In this document: one piece after another, positions 32,343-40,780 of the stretch
Position numbering within the stretch: position 1 is the stretch's first letter
How the letters are laid out: every line of letters begins with the position of its first letter
NCBI RefSeq assembly: GCF_002097715.1
Contig: NZ_CP020740.1
Span: 1 to 64,000 of the forward strand
Length of the DNA stretch: 64,000 bases
Direction: 5' to 3'
Origin: Burkholderia ubonensis subsp. mesacidophila
GTDB lineage: Bacteria; Pseudomonadota; Gammaproteobacteria; Burkholderiales; Burkholderiaceae
The notes under the pieces: model-generated
The model's input: the letters and a program-made list of their open reading frames with translations, nothing else
What the model was told of the DNA's origin: nothing
The model's database searches: none
Translations under genes and position numbers: made by a program

Positions 32343-33682
32343 GCGCCGCGCTCCTGAATCAACTCACCGATGCGCGGCGCCAGAGTGACTTCCGCCTGCT
32401 CGTTGGCAAGCAGCAGACTCCGTCTCCGCATGTGCTCGATCAGAGTGTCGCTTGCGACGCCGTAGCTGCCGATGGTTCGCTTCGGCAGCGCCAGGCCCTG
32501 ATCGGTCCAGCGCACCTTGACCTTGCCCCCGGCGACGTCCTGCTGCAGCGCCGAGAAGAAGTCGACGATCATGCGCGGTGCACCCTTCAGTACTTCGTCA
32601 AACCGCTTTCCGGTCTGAGCGGCGGTGGCGGGCTCGCTACGGATCTCGACCGGATTGACAGCCGCGGCCGGCGGCGGGAGCTCGAGCGTCATCTGCCGTC
32701 CATCCGAACCCTTCTGTCCCGCTTGAATAGTCCGAGCCTGCGCGGTCGACGTCGCGTCGTCGGAAACGGCCGCCGGCAGCTGGGCCTCGCCGGGCGGTGA
32801 AGCGACTGCGGCAGCCGACGGTACTGACGCAGGCGCCGCTGGCGCAGAATCAGCCGCCCCCCCGGATGTCTCGGTCTGCGCTGGAGCAGGCGTGAGCGGT
32901 TCCACAGTAGGTGCCCCCGCGACCTTCGGCTCGAGCTCCGCTGCAACGTGGATAGCAGCGGGCACGGTAAACGTCACGGGCTCGAAGACCGCTCGCTGGG
33001 CCTTCCGGTCGAAATCCGCCGCCGTCGCGACAGCCTGCCGGACGACCTTGTGGGTCAGCGATTCGACACCCATCGGGCTCTGCGTCGGGTTAATTGCACC
33101 GAATATCTCTGCCTGCACCTCCGAGTCGAGCCCGGAAAGCAGCTCCGCGCCGACCAGCGCATGCGCCAACATGCCCGTGCGCATGCGCTCAACCGGCAAC
33201 GGTGTCGCACGCCGCGTCACGCGATAGCTCGCGCCTGCGAGCCACGGCCCGACCGCGCCGTGAACGGACGGGTTCCAGACCTGTCGGTCTCTCGCTCGCT
33301 CCACGTCGAAATGACGATACGGCTCGTCCAGTCCCGAGCAGATCGCCGCGAGGAATACGCCGTAGTTGTACTGCGGTTCGATACGTCGGCGCCGCTCCGA
33401 CGGGAGGTTCGTGGCGAACTTCAATCCGCCCGAAAGCCGCATCGCGTAGAAGGCCGTTTCGACCGTCCAGCGGAACGCGCCCGCCGGCTCTCGGTACAAC
33501 TCCGGGCTGAAGGGAACAGACGAGAACCAATCCGCACAGCGCCGGATCAGCGACATCCACTTCCGATCGAACTCGGCACGCGACGACTCGTTCGCGCACT
33601 GCGCGATGAGATCGATGCGGCGTTCGTTTCGCACCGCAAGCTCCCCTGCCTCGACAGGCTCATAAAGACGCGGCTCAATCAT
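32339..33682 (-). CDS. TraI_2/MobH-type relaxase-like protein
   Basis: This 447-aa protein has the N-terminal TraI_2 type domain (about 1-200: FRWTVETAFYAMRLSGGLKFATNLP, PQYNYGVFLAAICSGLDEPYRHF, GMLAHALVGAELLSG), a long Ala/Pro/Ser-rich linker (about 240-335), and a C-terminal domain (about 345-447: AQTGKRFDEVLKGAPRMIVDFF, GKVKVRWTDQGLALPKRTIGSYG) like the TraI_2_C region. The HD-type histidines expected in active MobH enzymes (HHxxGGLLxHT) are not clear here: GGL is present without the flanking histidine pairs. It may thus be a diverged or non-catalytic relaxosome component. It overlaps traD by four bases. Confidence 0.65.
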   Translation of the reverse strand: MIEPRLYEPVEAGELAVRNERRIDLIAQCANESSRAEFDRKWMSLIRRCADWFSSVPFSPELYREPAGAFRWTVETAFYAMRLSGGLKFATNLPSERRRRIEPQYNYGVFLAAICSGLDEPYRHFDVERARDRQVWNPSVHGAVGPWLAGASYRVTRRATPLPVERMRTGMLAHALVGAELLSGLDSEVQAEIFGAINPTQSPMGVESLTHKVVRQAVATAADFDRKAQRAVFEPVTFTVPAAIHVAAELEPKVAGAPTVEPLTPAPAQTETSGGAADSAPAAPASVPSAAAVASPPGEAQLPAAVSDDATSTAQARTIQAGQKGSDGRQMTLELPPPAAAVNPVEIRSEPATAAQTGKRFDEVLKGAPRMIVDFFSALQQDVAGGKVKVRWTDQGLALPKRTIGSYGVASDTLIEHMRRRSLLLANEQAEVTLAPRIGELIQERGA

Positions 33683-34692
33683 CAGGCCATGCCCTTCGTT
33701 GCGAGCTTCGTCAGGCTCTTGAACGCCGCACCGCTTGCGTTAGCGCCGCCACCGAACATCGAGGCAAACTTCGGAATCTCAAAGGAGAGGATCAGGACGA
33801 AGATCGACATATCCAGCGCCAGCGACCCCGCGTAGGGCGTCGTCAGCCCCTTCGAGATCGTGTTGCCGAACGCCGTCGCAAGCGTGGTCGTCATCAGGCG
33901 CTGAAGAATCGCGGCGACGACCATGTACATGCCCGCACCGATCGTGAAATCGAGCCAGCTCTTGAACCAGCCCCTCGTGAACTCCGACATGCCGAGCGCG
34001 AACGCGATCTTTCCCATCACGATCGCGACGGCCATCTGAATTGTCCCGAGCGAGATGTAGAAGAGAAACACCAGTGCGGCAACCATCAGGAACAGCCAGG
34101 CAAACAATAGCGGTACGAGGTTGATCAACAACGCGATGTAGTTCCACCAGTGTTCCGCCTTGAACGCTTCAATCACCGCATCGTAGATCGCCCCGGCCGA
34201 CTTCACCATGGCCATCGGCAATGACTCCGCGCCGGTCCCCGAAACAGCAATCGCCATGTCGTTGAACCACTTGTAGAACCCAGGCGCCCACTTTCCGTAA
34301 GCAACGTATACCGCCGCGAAGATGCCCAATATCGCGAGGTCTTCGAACAGACTCTGCCAGGCTGCAATCGGATCCCTGGTCGCGGCGAACCGAAGGGACG
34401 CCAGCACGACGGTCGTCACGGACAGCCCGAACGCCATCTTGTTCGAGTCCTTGTCGAGCGCTTTGCTCAGCTCTACCGCGAGATCGATCAGGTCCTTCAT
34501 TATCTTCGTGATCTCGTCAATCGCAGCAGTGGCACCCTTAGCGACCTCCCCCGTCACGTAGCTCGAGCTCCAGCCCGACGTCATCAGCTGCGACAATCCG
34601 TCCGTCATCGCTGCCCTCGCCGCGGTCGGCAGCACGAGCGCCAGAAGGATCAACCCGCATCGGAGCCACGAGCAAAACACGTCGTTCTTCAT
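33682..34692 (-). CDS. VirB6/TrbL-like inner-membrane channel protein
   Basis: This 336-aa polytopic protein has an N-terminal signal-like helix (LRCGLILLALVLPTAARA) and about six further membrane segments, including LAILGIFAAVYVAYG, YIALLINLVPLLFAWLFLMVAALVFLFYISLG and FTIGAGMYMVVAAIL. It is the T4SS inner-membrane translocation component. The start overlaps the previous stop by four bases. The order pilin-VirB3-VirB4-VirB5-VirB6 matches P-type and related conjugation operons. Confidence 0.85.
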   Translation of the reverse strand: MKNDVFCSWLRCGLILLALVLPTAARAAMTDGLSQLMTSGWSSSYVTGEVAKGATAAIDEITKIMKDLIDLAVELSKALDKDSNKMAFGLSVTTVVLASLRFAATRDPIAAWQSLFEDLAILGIFAAVYVAYGKWAPGFYKWFNDMAIAVSGTGAESLPMAMVKSAGAIYDAVIEAFKAEHWWNYIALLINLVPLLFAWLFLMVAALVFLFYISLGTIQMAVAIVMGKIAFALGMSEFTRGWFKSWLDFTIGAGMYMVVAAILQRLMTTTLATAFGNTISKGLTTPYAGSLALDMSIFVLILSFEIPKFASMFGGGANASGAAFKSLTKLATKGMA

Positions 34693-35429
34693 TGTTGGGT
34701 GATTCCATAGGCAGCCCGTTCGGCCTGTTGCTTCGCGATGAACTTCTCCGCATCCCCCGCCTTTTCCTTGTCTTCCTCAGCCTGTTGCGCGTCTTTCTGC
34801 GCTTCCTTCTGGGCCTTGGCCGCGTTGAGCTGAAGGATGTCCGCATTCTGGCTCGTCACGATATCGAGGTAGTGCGTCGTGATTTCGGCCGTCGCCTGCT
34901 GCGTCGGGGAAAGTGATAACTGCGATTGCAATTCCTGCCGACGCTGCGCCATCTCTTTCGTGTGTTGCATGATGTTCGAACCCATCTGGAAGAGGTTCCG
35001 AGCGACCTTGTCGTTCTGCTGAAACAAGGTGTTCATGTCTAAGAACCACTGCGCGTTCGACTTGCCCGACCGGCTGATCAGCCCTTGCACCTGCGTCACC
35101 CATTCGCCGCCCTTCTGCAGGTCGCCGTAGAGCCCTTGGAGCGTGCCAACCAGCCCCTTGACCTTGTTGATGTCGCCCGTGATTTGGTCATACGCCGCTC
35201 TCCATGCAGCGGGGTTGAGCTTCTGGGCCTGCAACAGTTGGTTCGCCATCATCTGGTACTGATAGAGGATGTTGGTGTTCTGGTAGATCTCGCCCTTGAC
35301 GGCCTTAGCCGCCGTGACAACGTTCTGCGCGAAGTTCGCAGGATCGAACACCGTCAGCGCGGACGCGTGCTGGGCAACGAACATGGAGACCGCGAAGGCT
35401 GCGGCGCGAAGAGTCGGCATGAGTTTCAT
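34689..35429 (-). CDS. VirB5/TrbJ-like pilus-tip or periplasmic protein
   Basis: This 246-aa exported protein has the signal peptide MKLMPTLRAAAFAVSMFVAQHASA. The mature part has TrbJ character: LTVFDPANFAQNVVTAAKAVKGEIYQNTNILYQYQMMANQLLQAQ and further long helices, ending in a charged coiled coil (AKAQKEAQKDAQQAEEDKEKAGDAEKF). It is expected in the pilus assembly. The ribosome-binding site is AAAGGTCCC. It is coupled to VirB6 by an overlap. Confidence 0.8.
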   Translation of the reverse strand: MKLMPTLRAAAFAVSMFVAQHASALTVFDPANFAQNVVTAAKAVKGEIYQNTNILYQYQMMANQLLQAQKLNPAAWRAAYDQITGDINKVKGLVGTLQGLYGDLQKGGEWVTQVQGLISRSGKSNAQWFLDMNTLFQQNDKVARNLFQMGSNIMQHTKEMAQRRQELQSQLSLSPTQQATAEITTHYLDIVTSQNADILQLNAAKAQKEAQKDAQQAEEDKEKAGDAEKFIAKQQAERAAYGITQQ

Positions 35430-35440
35430 CGTGGGACCTT

Positions 35441-35653
35441 TCAGTCGAGGGTTCGATGCGCCGTACCAACTGCGCCCGGCGCCGTGGGTGCGTCGTGCGA
35501 GAGTCGCGCCGGCAAAGGGTGCGCGCCGCCCGGCGCCGCCGGGAGACGAGTGAGAGTAGGCGTACCGATGGTGATCGCGTCGATCTCATCGTCCGTGAGC
35601 CCAAACACGTCGTAGTAACGGGACTGCTGGGTGAGGTTCGAAATGAGCTTCAT
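35441..35653 (-). CDS. 70-aa partial copy of the VirB4 C-terminus
   Basis: This short frame has its own start and ribosome-binding site (CAGGAACCCCC-ATG) between virB4 and virB5. It reads MKLISNLTQQSRYYDVFGLTDDEIDAITIGTP, matching the VirB4 segment YRDVFGLTDDQIDMISNGVP. It ends GAVGTAHRTLD, matching VirB4 DGAAQRTLDKHL. The stretch between the two blocks is shorter and diverged. It appears to be a tandem duplication remnant that is still translated; it could regulate or mimic the VirB4 C-terminal tail, or be inert. Confidence 0.55.
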   Translation of the reverse strand: MKLISNLTQQSRYYDVFGLTDDEIDAITIGTPTLTRLPAAPGGAHPLPARLSHDAPTAPGAVGTAHRTLD

Positions 35654-35664
35654 GGGGGTTCCTG

Positions 35665-38142
35665 TCAGTCGAGGGTGGCCATTTCCTGCAGATAGTCTTC
35701 ACGCCAGGTCGGCGAGCCGCTCGCAAGATGCTTGTCGAGTGTGCGTTGCGCCGCGCCGTCAGCACGCAAGATTGCAAGCGCTTCTTTCGGGAACTTCGCC
35801 TGCAGCATCCGCGAGTGGTCCGGCGTGACCCATAGGTAGTCACGATTGGGAACGCCATTGCTGATCATGTCGATCTGGTCGTCGGTCAGCCCGAACACGT
35901 CGCGATAGAGGCGTTTGTTGTTGCGCGCGTCGCGGTTCGGCAGGAAGAAGAAGTTCGGAATGTTCTCCTTCATAATTTCGAAATTCGGGACCCGCTCGAG
36001 CTGGCTCAGCGACTGCGTCGCCATCACGAGCGTGCCGTTCAGACCGCGGATCGTGACAACCCACATCTCCAGTCGCGCATAGAAGCGCGGGTACCGGAAA
36101 AAGAAGCCGCATTCCTCGACCTCGATGATCGTGACTCGCTTGCCATCCAGCCACTGCGAGATGCGGTAGAAGGCGTAATCCATGAACAGCGCGGCGGCAA
36201 CTGGGTAGCTCTCGAACAGTTCGCCCATCTCGATCGCCAAATCGTCGGAAAGGTTGAACGCGTCTTCGACGTGATCGAAGAACCGGCCGTTCTTCTCGCC
36301 CTTGGTCCAGATCTGCAGGCGCTCCCGTAGCTCGAGGGGCAACAGCGTGGTCAAGAACGAAAGTGTCCAGTACTCCGGGCCATAGCCTTGCGCGAGCGTG
36401 ACGACCCTCTCGTAGATCGTCCGCTGCTGAGTCGGGCTGCAGTGGAAATTCTCTCCTTCACCCTCGATTGCCATCTGGACCCAGTCTGACACGTAGGTGT
36501 AGTGCCGGGGATCGGCCAACAGGGAGAGTGGGTTGACCTGCGTCGCGGCCGCGAACTTGCCGGTTGCATCGACGAACTTGCCATCCGCAAACACGGTCGG
36601 AATGCGCGTCGACCGGTTTTTGTCGAACTTAATTCGGCGCGGCCGGAAGCGCCCGGTTTGCGAAACGAGAAAATTGAGGAAGATGGTCTTGCCGGCGCCA
36701 ATAGGGCCGATGATCAGCACGTGCGACTTCCCGCTCGGATCGTGCAACGAAACGCGCTGCAACGTCCGGTGACGGGTCGGCAAGAGTGTCAGCGGCCCGA
36801 TCTTCTCGCCCAACTGCTGCGTGAGCCATTCGTTGACGTCGCTCCCTTCTGCGACACCTCGCACCGGCGCGATGTCAGAAACAACCGGCGTCTCGACGAA
36901 CTGCAGCCGCTTCTGTTGGTCCCACCGGCCAGGCAGCGTCGACGCCCATGCCGCGGCGAGATTCCGCTTCTCTACGAGCACACCGAAGCCAGCGTTGCCG
37001 ATGCGGCCGACGATCTCGCGAGCGTTGTCGTCGCATTCGTCGATCGTGTCCCCATAGACGACTACCGAGATGTTCGCGAAGCCGTACTGCTGGCCGTCCG
37101 CGATCAGGCGCGCGAGCGCGTTCTCCGCCTCTTTGGCAAGGATCTCGCGCCCTTGCTCGTTCTCCATGCTTTCCTTCTTCTCGTCCTTCGAGAAAAAGCT
37201 CTTCAGGACTTTCACGGGACTGAACGCAGCGACCTTGTAAAACTTGCGCATCTTCTCGATGTACGCCTGCGCCTTGCTGGTAGACAGGAATCGAAACATG
37301 ACGCACACATCGAACTCGGCGTCAACGTCAGCGAGCACGTCGAGCGCGGCCTCCTGAAAGCCCATCCACTCTTTCACCGCGATGATCTTCGCGTACCGCG
37401 TGCCGTAAGCGGACTCGAACATGATGTGCTCGGCACCGTAGGTCACGAAGCTTTCCGTTAGGTGCGTGTCGAGCATCGTCACGGGGTAGCGCACTCGCCG
37501 CGGTGGAACGGACGGATTGGCAGTCTGATGAAGGAAGGCGAGCGCGTTCTGCAGTTGGAGTCGCTTCATCTTGAGCCGCGCAACACCACCCTTGAATGCG
37601 TCCAGGATCCCTTCAAAGCGCTTGATATCCGAGGCGATTCGCTCCATGTCGAATACGAACGCGCTGCGCGCCAACACCATATCCTTGAGGGTCTCGACCA
37701 ATGCGATCGGGACCGACTTGCCACCGACCGTGATGTGATAGGCGACCTTTTCGAAGAGCTTGTTGATCCCCGTCTCGGGCGTGTACGCGAGCGCGAGCGA
37801 GTGGGTGTTCCGAAAGTACTTTCCGCTCCCCACACTCTTCTGGTTAATCGCGTCTACGCGCTGATCCATCTCCGACGCAAAGCGTCCACCGATCTCACCC
37901 CGAACGCGGCGATGCGACATTCGCCACCACGCGGTGATCCGATGATCAAAGTTCTTGCAGGCATGGTCGAGGTTGTCGCGGGCCGCCGAGATCTCGTCAG
38001 CGTTTGGACTATCCGCGTCCACGCCTTCGAAGCTGTACAGCGTCAACAGTGACCCGTCCTTGTCAAGAATGACTTCGGGGGTCACCATCGTCGCCCACGG
38101 GGCGATTTCCTGAATCGCTCGACGCTTCGGGTTCGTGCTCAC
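35665..38142 (-). CDS. VirB4/TrbE-like conjugation ATPase
   Basis: This 825-aa motor ATPase of the T4SS has an N-terminal domain (about 1-420), then Walker A IIGPIGAGKTIFLNFLV near residue 480 and a Walker B region VTIIEVEECGFFF near 680, followed by TLVMATQSLSQLERVPNF and the C-terminal DVFGLTDDQIDMISNG. Length and motifs fit TrbE/VirB4. It overlaps the VirB3 gene by four bases. A partial duplicate of its C-terminus is encoded next to it. Confidence 0.9.
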   Translation of the reverse strand: MSTNPKRRAIQEIAPWATMVTPEVILDKDGSLLTLYSFEGVDADSPNADEISAARDNLDHACKNFDHRITAWWRMSHRRVRGEIGGRFASEMDQRVDAINQKSVGSGKYFRNTHSLALAYTPETGINKLFEKVAYHITVGGKSVPIALVETLKDMVLARSAFVFDMERIASDIKRFEGILDAFKGGVARLKMKRLQLQNALAFLHQTANPSVPPRRVRYPVTMLDTHLTESFVTYGAEHIMFESAYGTRYAKIIAVKEWMGFQEAALDVLADVDAEFDVCVMFRFLSTSKAQAYIEKMRKFYKVAAFSPVKVLKSFFSKDEKKESMENEQGREILAKEAENALARLIADGQQYGFANISVVVYGDTIDECDDNAREIVGRIGNAGFGVLVEKRNLAAAWASTLPGRWDQQKRLQFVETPVVSDIAPVRGVAEGSDVNEWLTQQLGEKIGPLTLLPTRHRTLQRVSLHDPSGKSHVLIIGPIGAGKTIFLNFLVSQTGRFRPRRIKFDKNRSTRIPTVFADGKFVDATGKFAAATQVNPLSLLADPRHYTYVSDWVQMAIEGEGENFHCSPTQQRTIYERVVTLAQGYGPEYWTLSFLTTLLPLELRERLQIWTKGEKNGRFFDHVEDAFNLSDDLAIEMGELFESYPVAAALFMDYAFYRISQWLDGKRVTIIEVEECGFFFRYPRFYARLEMWVVTIRGLNGTLVMATQSLSQLERVPNFEIMKENIPNFFFLPNRDARNNKRLYRDVFGLTDDQIDMISNGVPNRDYLWVTPDHSRMLQAKFPKEALAILRADGAAQRTLDKHLASGSPTWREDYLQEMATLD

Positions 38143-38450
38143 AGCGGGAGCTCCTGATCAAATCCATACGGCCGCCGGAATCGGGCGGCGACATCGGCGG
38201 TAGGCACTGGCTCGTGCACGTCGGGGTACCGGTTGTAGACCACCAGCACCTCTTTCCACCACGGATCGCTTGACGAAAGCCAACGAAGCACCCAGTGCAC
38301 CACGATGCCGATGACCAAATAGATCGGCGACATGCTGCTGTAGCAGAGCAGCGCTGTCAGCGTCCCGTTGGCGATGGCAAGGCCGCGATCGGCGCCGCCC
38401 ATCTGGCGCGGCAACGAAAGCGACCGGCTAACTTTTTTCGGCTCACGCAC
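38139..38450 (-). CDS. VirB3/TrbD-like protein
   Basis: This 103-aa protein reads REPKKVSRSLSLPRQMGGADRGLAIANGTLTALLCY then SPIYLVIGIVVHWVLRWLSSSDPWWKEVLVVYNRY, the standard VirB3/TrbD arrangement of two membrane segments and a conserved W/Y-rich end. It overlaps both the pilin gene and virB4, as is usual. Confidence 0.85.
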   Translation of the reverse strand: MREPKKVSRSLSLPRQMGGADRGLAIANGTLTALLCYSSMSPIYLVIGIVVHWVLRWLSSSDPWWKEVLVVYNRYPDVHEPVPTADVAARFRRPYGFDQELPL

Positions 38451-38823
38451 AGGTGTAGTTGATCTTCAACTGGTTTTTGACGATAGGGATCGCACACGAT
38501 GCAAGGCCCAAGCCCACAACCACGGTCGAGAGAAACTTCCCGAAGTTGCTCTCGGAGTTCGAAATCATGACCGCGCCAACAATGATCAGGACGATGCCGA
38601 TCCCGTACAACCAAGGCCCGCTCACGTACGACTGAATCAGACAGACGAGGTTGGCCGCATTGCCCAGATCCCCGAGATCGACCGCCTTCGCGGCCGGCGC
38701 AGCAAACGTGAAGATCAATGCGATCAGCGTTGACAGTCGCTGGCCGCGCCCGAACAGATAGCCGGCGGTGTCTTTCGATTTTTTGCGGACCAGCGAACAC
38801 AACGCTTGAATGTGCTTCTTCAT
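38443..38823 (-). CDS. VirB2/TrbC-like major pilin
   Basis: This 126-aa prepilin has a long signal region (LSTLIALIFTFAAPAAKA) with likely cleavage after AKA. Two membrane helices follow (LYGIGIVLIIVGAVMISNS and FLSTVVVGLGLASCAIPIV) joined by a short loop, as in VirB2. It ends LKINYTCA. It is the third gene of the transfer operon, with a 19-bp gap from the ATPase gene. Confidence 0.85.
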   Translation of the reverse strand: MKKHIQALCSLVRKKSKDTAGYLFGRGQRLSTLIALIFTFAAPAAKAVDLGDLGNAANLVCLIQSYVSGPWLYGIGIVLIIVGAVMISNSESNFGKFLSTVVVGLGLASCAIPIVKNQLKINYTCA

Positions 38824-38841
38824 TGGATAAATCCCGTGTAG

Positions 38842-39459
38842 TTAGAAAACGCGTTTGAGGACGTAGTCCCCGTCTTTGAACCCTTGAATCGCGAGCACCT
38901 CCGACACGTACCCACGTGTACCCTCGCGTCGAAGATGGATGACGTAGGAGTAGCAGCTCGATATCGCCATGCGGATATCGGGCAGGTCTCTGTAGTCGTT
39001 CAGTACGGAAGCGGCAACCATCACCGCCTCGATGCGGTCCAGAGCGCCACGTGCGCTCGCGCCGGGAATCGACGCCATACCGCCAGATCGGCCGGCGCTA
39101 TGAGCGCGGACAAACGCGGCGACTTCGCTGTCGCGAATGTCGCCAACGATGAGTCGATCAGGGTACGTTTCGAGAGCCCACTGCACCACGCAGCGCTCGC
39201 CGTCCTCCGGAACCCGCCGTACCGTCGCGACATCACCGCCGAGCACTGTCACTGTCCGCGTTTTGTCGATCACGATCACGCGCTCGGAGTGCGGCACGTG
39301 CGCGGCGAGCGCGCAGAGAAGTGACGATTTGCCACTCGAGGCATAACCGGTGATCAGCATGTTTGCACCGTGCCGTACGGCATCAGCCAACGTGTCAATG
39401 GCGAATTCCCTGTTGGGGGTCGAGGTAGGGCTTGAGGAGTTCATCGATAGATCGACCAT
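38842..39459 (-). CDS. Second VirB11-like ATPase, lacking the N-terminal domain
   Basis: This 205-aa protein matches only the C-terminal ATPase domain of VirB11. Walker A is GYASSGKSS, Walker B region is DRLIVGDIRDSE, the His box is HSAGRSGGMASIPGAS (LSTGHDGGMGSIHSND in the neighbour), and the end is FKDGDYVLKRVF, almost identical to the neighbour's FRDGDYVLERVF. Family members are normally about 330-350 aa. It is coupled to the full-length gene by TAATG. It looks like a tandem duplicate that lost its N-domain; whether it joins mixed hexamers is unknown. Confidence 0.75.
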   Translation of the reverse strand: MVDLSMNSSSPTSTPNREFAIDTLADAVRHGANMLITGYASSGKSSLLCALAAHVPHSERVIVIDKTRTVTVLGGDVATVRRVPEDGERCVVQWALETYPDRLIVGDIRDSEVAAFVRAHSAGRSGGMASIPGASARGALDRIEAVMVAASVLNDYRDLPDIRMAISSCYSYVIHLRREGTRGYVSEVLAIQGFKDGDYVLKRVF

Positions 39460-40505
39460 TAGAAAACGCGCTCAAGGACGTAATCGCCGTCCCTGAAACC
39501 CTTGATCGCGAGCACCTCGGAGACGTGCCGCAGCTCGCCGGAGCGCCGCATGTGGATGACGTAGTGAAAGCAATCGGCGATCGCCTTGCGCATATCGGCG
39601 AGCTCCCACCGACTGCCGGGCGGGATGCCGAGCATCGCAAGGCTTTCGAGGCGGCTAAGGCCGCCGCGCGCGTCGTTCGAGTGGATCGAACCCATCCCAC
39701 CGTCGTGGCCAGTACTGAGCGCCTGGATGAAGTCGTACGCTTCCCCACCGCGCACTTCGCCGACGATGATCCGATCGGGACGGAAGCGCAGGCATAGCGC
39801 CACGAGAACCTGCGTCGTCACGCCTTTGTCGGGGTTTGAGAGAAGACGGACACGGTTCGGAAGGTCGACCTTCAGCTCCATCGTGTCTTCGATGGTGATC
39901 ACACGTTCGTCGACGGGAATGACCTCATTCAACGCGTTCAGGAACGTCGTTTTGCCGCTCGACGTGCCGCCCGCGACGAGGACGTTGGCGCGTTGTTGGA
40001 TCATCCCGATAAACGCTTCGGCGAGCGTCTCATCAGCAACGGCTGGCGGGAAGATCAGCCGGTCGGCCTCTCTCTTCGCGTGCGCGCGCGAGAACGCGCC
40101 CATCCGCGCATAGTCGTTGAGCGACAGCTTGGTCTCCCGGTGCCGGCGAATAGCGAGCGCGTCGCCATCGATCGCTGTCGGTTTCATGACCGTCGCGATC
40201 CGGAGATTCTTGTGGCCGCCGTTGATAATTCCCTGTGCCGTGCCAGCTTGCGCCGACTTCTCGACCGAGGCCGCGAGCGAGTGGATGGCACCCGTCAACG
40301 TCGCTGGATTGAACTCGACATCGAGGCGACGCATCACGCCCCGCTCCTCAACCCAGATGTTGTTCGCCGAATTGATCATGACTTCGGCGACGTTCGGACT
40401 GTCGAGCTGCTCTTTGATGAGCTTCAGCGACTCGAAGAACAGCGCCACTGCGTTCTCTTCGAGGCGCGCGACCTTCAGAAAGGGATTTTCGGCAATTTCA
40501 GACAT
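39459..40505 (-). CDS. VirB11/TrbB-like traffic ATPase
   Basis: This 348-aa hexameric ATPase powers pilus biogenesis and substrate transfer. The N-terminal domain (about 1-150) includes LIKEQLDSPNVAEVMINSANNIWVEERG. Walker A is VAGGTSSGKTTFLNAL, the Asp box is RVITIEDTMELK, Walker B is RPDRIIVGEVRGGEAYDF and the His box is LSTGHDGGMGSIHSND. The start is set at the ATG at 40505; a TTG 15 bp upstream is possible. It is the first gene of the transfer operon, behind a 275-bp region with the repeated operator-like elements. Confidence 0.92.
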   Translation of the reverse strand: MSEIAENPFLKVARLEENAVALFFESLKLIKEQLDSPNVAEVMINSANNIWVEERGVMRRLDVEFNPATLTGAIHSLAASVEKSAQAGTAQGIINGGHKNLRIATVMKPTAIDGDALAIRRHRETKLSLNDYARMGAFSRAHAKREADRLIFPPAVADETLAEAFIGMIQQRANVLVAGGTSSGKTTFLNALNEVIPVDERVITIEDTMELKVDLPNRVRLLSNPDKGVTTQVLVALCLRFRPDRIIVGEVRGGEAYDFIQALSTGHDGGMGSIHSNDARGGLSRLESLAMLGIPPGSRWELADMRKAIADCFHYVIHMRRSGELRHVSEVLAIKGFRDGDYVLERVF

Positions 40506-40621
40506 GCAGCTATTGTTCAAGCTGCCACTGCCGCCGATCGCCCGAAAGGATGGCTAAATTGAACAGCTTTCGCGCGCCCGATGAAGAGCGTCGCGACGCC
40601 GCCGGCGCGCGGAATCCCGGT

Positions 40622-40673
40622 CAACCGGTTGAGGTGGCTAACCCGAAATGCTCTCGAAAAACGTATAGCTTTC
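40622..40673 (-). promoter_or_regulatory. CAACCGGTTG palindrome with CGTATAGCTTTC motif, site 2 (upstream of transfer operon)
   Basis: The palindrome (40622-40631) and CGTATAGCTTTC (40662-40673) begin exactly 40 bp apart, the same spacing as at 56661/56701. A related AGCTTTCGCGC and GGAATCC pair is repeated at about 40565-40615 and 40667-40695. The region holds the transfer-operon promoter by position. Confidence 0.5.
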
Positions 40674-40719
40674 GCGCCTCCGGAGCCCGGAATCCAGTGA
40701 CACGCGTTTGCAATGGACG

Positions 40720-40747
40720 AAAAAAAACCCGGTCGCGAGGACCGGGC
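40720..40747 (-). terminator. Intrinsic terminator of the VWA/HExxH gene
   Basis: Minus-strand CCCGGTCC-TCGC-GACCGGG followed by eight T, then CGTCCATTGCAAACG, a downstream sequence also seen after the terminators at 44621 and 49017. Confidence 0.85.
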
Positions 40748-40780
40748 GGATTTCAGGAAATGGCGTGCCGTTTCGGCCGC

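Noticed and set aside
36502..37461. Plus-strand frame opposite virB4
   Set aside because: Shadow frame; the VirB4 motifs are on the other strand.
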